Assembly: GCF_035046485.1 (NCBI RefSeq)
Contig: NC_085137.1
Span: 251,866,733-251,930,732 of the forward strand
Source of the DNA: Aedes albopictus
Lineage: Eukaryota > Arthropoda > Insecta > Diptera > Culicidae
Length of the DNA: 64,000 nt
Direction of reading: 5' to 3'
The notes below the pieces were generated by a model that was not told the origin of the DNA, searched no databases, and saw only the letters and a program-made list of their open reading frames with translations. Positions within the stretch are counted from its first letter, which is position 1; every line of letters begins with the position of its first letter. Below are positions 63,471-64,000 of this stretch, one piece after another. The position numbers and the translations under genes are program-made.

Positions 63471-64000
63471 TGGAGATGCCTTAAGGGCGTCAGCAGACTA
63501 CAAGGTTTATAACGGAATCGATGAATATAAGTTAACTTAATTCTACTTACATCTAGTTTCTGGTACGAGCCGTCTTTACAAAGATAAACTGTCAGTTAAT
63601 TACTAGCGGGGGTTTCCAGAGCGTTTTCCATCTCGTATTCCAATTTTATAGCATTATTGATCGGTAGATTGCAAGTGGGAGTGATTTTTTCGAACGAGGC
63701 AGAGCCGGACCAACAACGGGTGGCATCAAATCACCCATTGAAGGCCAGGATGCTCCGACGAGGCAAAAAGAAGGTTAGGGTAGTTTGGGATCGGGCTGCC
63801 CAGGAGTTTTGAGTGTTTCGCGTGGGGATGTGTTTTCGAAAAAAGCATTGCCTGACCACCTTTAGGTGACTCAAAGCTACCCTTCGCAGGCCAGGATACC
63901 CCGATGAGGTAAAAAGGAATAGTGTATCTGCTGGGGGATTTGAAGATAGGGATTACGGCACTGGAACAGTCGACCCGAAACTGCCCAAGACAGTTTAAAT

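Noticed and set aside
1..64000. CRISPR arrays, operons, bacterial-type genes, or endogenous viral genes
   Set aside because: Looked for and not found; all long proteins belong to retrotransposons and the only host gene is spliced.

Overview
This window reads as non-coding-rich insect nuclear DNA, most likely from an Aedes-type (culicine) mosquito. That placement is an inference. It rests on the mix of mobile elements: a Ty3/gypsy of CsRn1 type, a BEL/Pao element, an I-clade LINE, an RTE-like LINE, tRNA-derived SINEs and many TA- or TTAA-flanked MITEs. It also rests on a conserved host gene whose introns are inflated to 11-18 kb by these elements. No bacterial, CRISPR or viral-integration features were seen.

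Host gene. Five short exons on the minus strand (43433-43537, 24865-24953, 24615-24756, 13480-13601, 735-815) encode a continuous piece of a semaphorin Sema domain, best matching semaphorin-1a. All visible splice sites are AG/GT, and the codon phases join without a break (1-1, 0-0, 1-1, 0-0). The gene runs off both ends of the window. One intron is 108 bp; the other three are 18.5, 11.0 and 12.7 kb and are packed with repeats.

Layout. At 2.29-7.97 kb there is a three-level nest: a 0.9 kb TIR element holds a 123 bp piggyBac-like MITE, which holds a complete CsRn1-type Ty3/gypsy element with identical LTRs. At 8.5-11.8 kb lies a ~151 bp satellite interrupted by a 703 bp TIR element and a 5'-truncated LINE. 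At 15.4-22.3 kb there are inverted and direct repeats, including a 960 bp near-perfect foldback element and fragments of a second LINE. At 22.3-23.6 kb there is a degenerate GGAATTCC minisatellite. At 26.0-26.8 kb a Tc1-like element carries a SINE. At 26.98-33.45 kb lies a full-length I-clade LINE on the minus strand with a 12 bp target-site duplication. At 33.5-42.5 kb there is a run of MITEs and a SINE with a 13 bp duplication. At 44.1-47.6 kb there are decayed minus-strand RTE-like LINE pieces. At 47.6-48.0 kb a SINE has grown a long GAA tail. At 50.03-57.68 kb there is an apparently intact BEL/Pao element inside a LINE 3' fragment. At 60.6-62.7 kb lies a 2.1 kb pogo-like foldback built of tandem repeats.

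How the parts relate. The retroelement genes serve only their own transposition. The gypsy pol has one in-frame stop and the I-clade ORF2 region has one stop and one frameshift, so the BEL/Pao element is the best candidate for an active autonomous element here. Most short elements are non-autonomous and would need transposases supplied elsewhere. I found no convincing new multi-gene system. The most novel material is structural: a set of ~124 bp TTAA MITEs sharing an asymmetric hairpin, foldback elements with an empty site or partner copy inside the same window, and a SINE whose 3' end matches a LINE 3' end.
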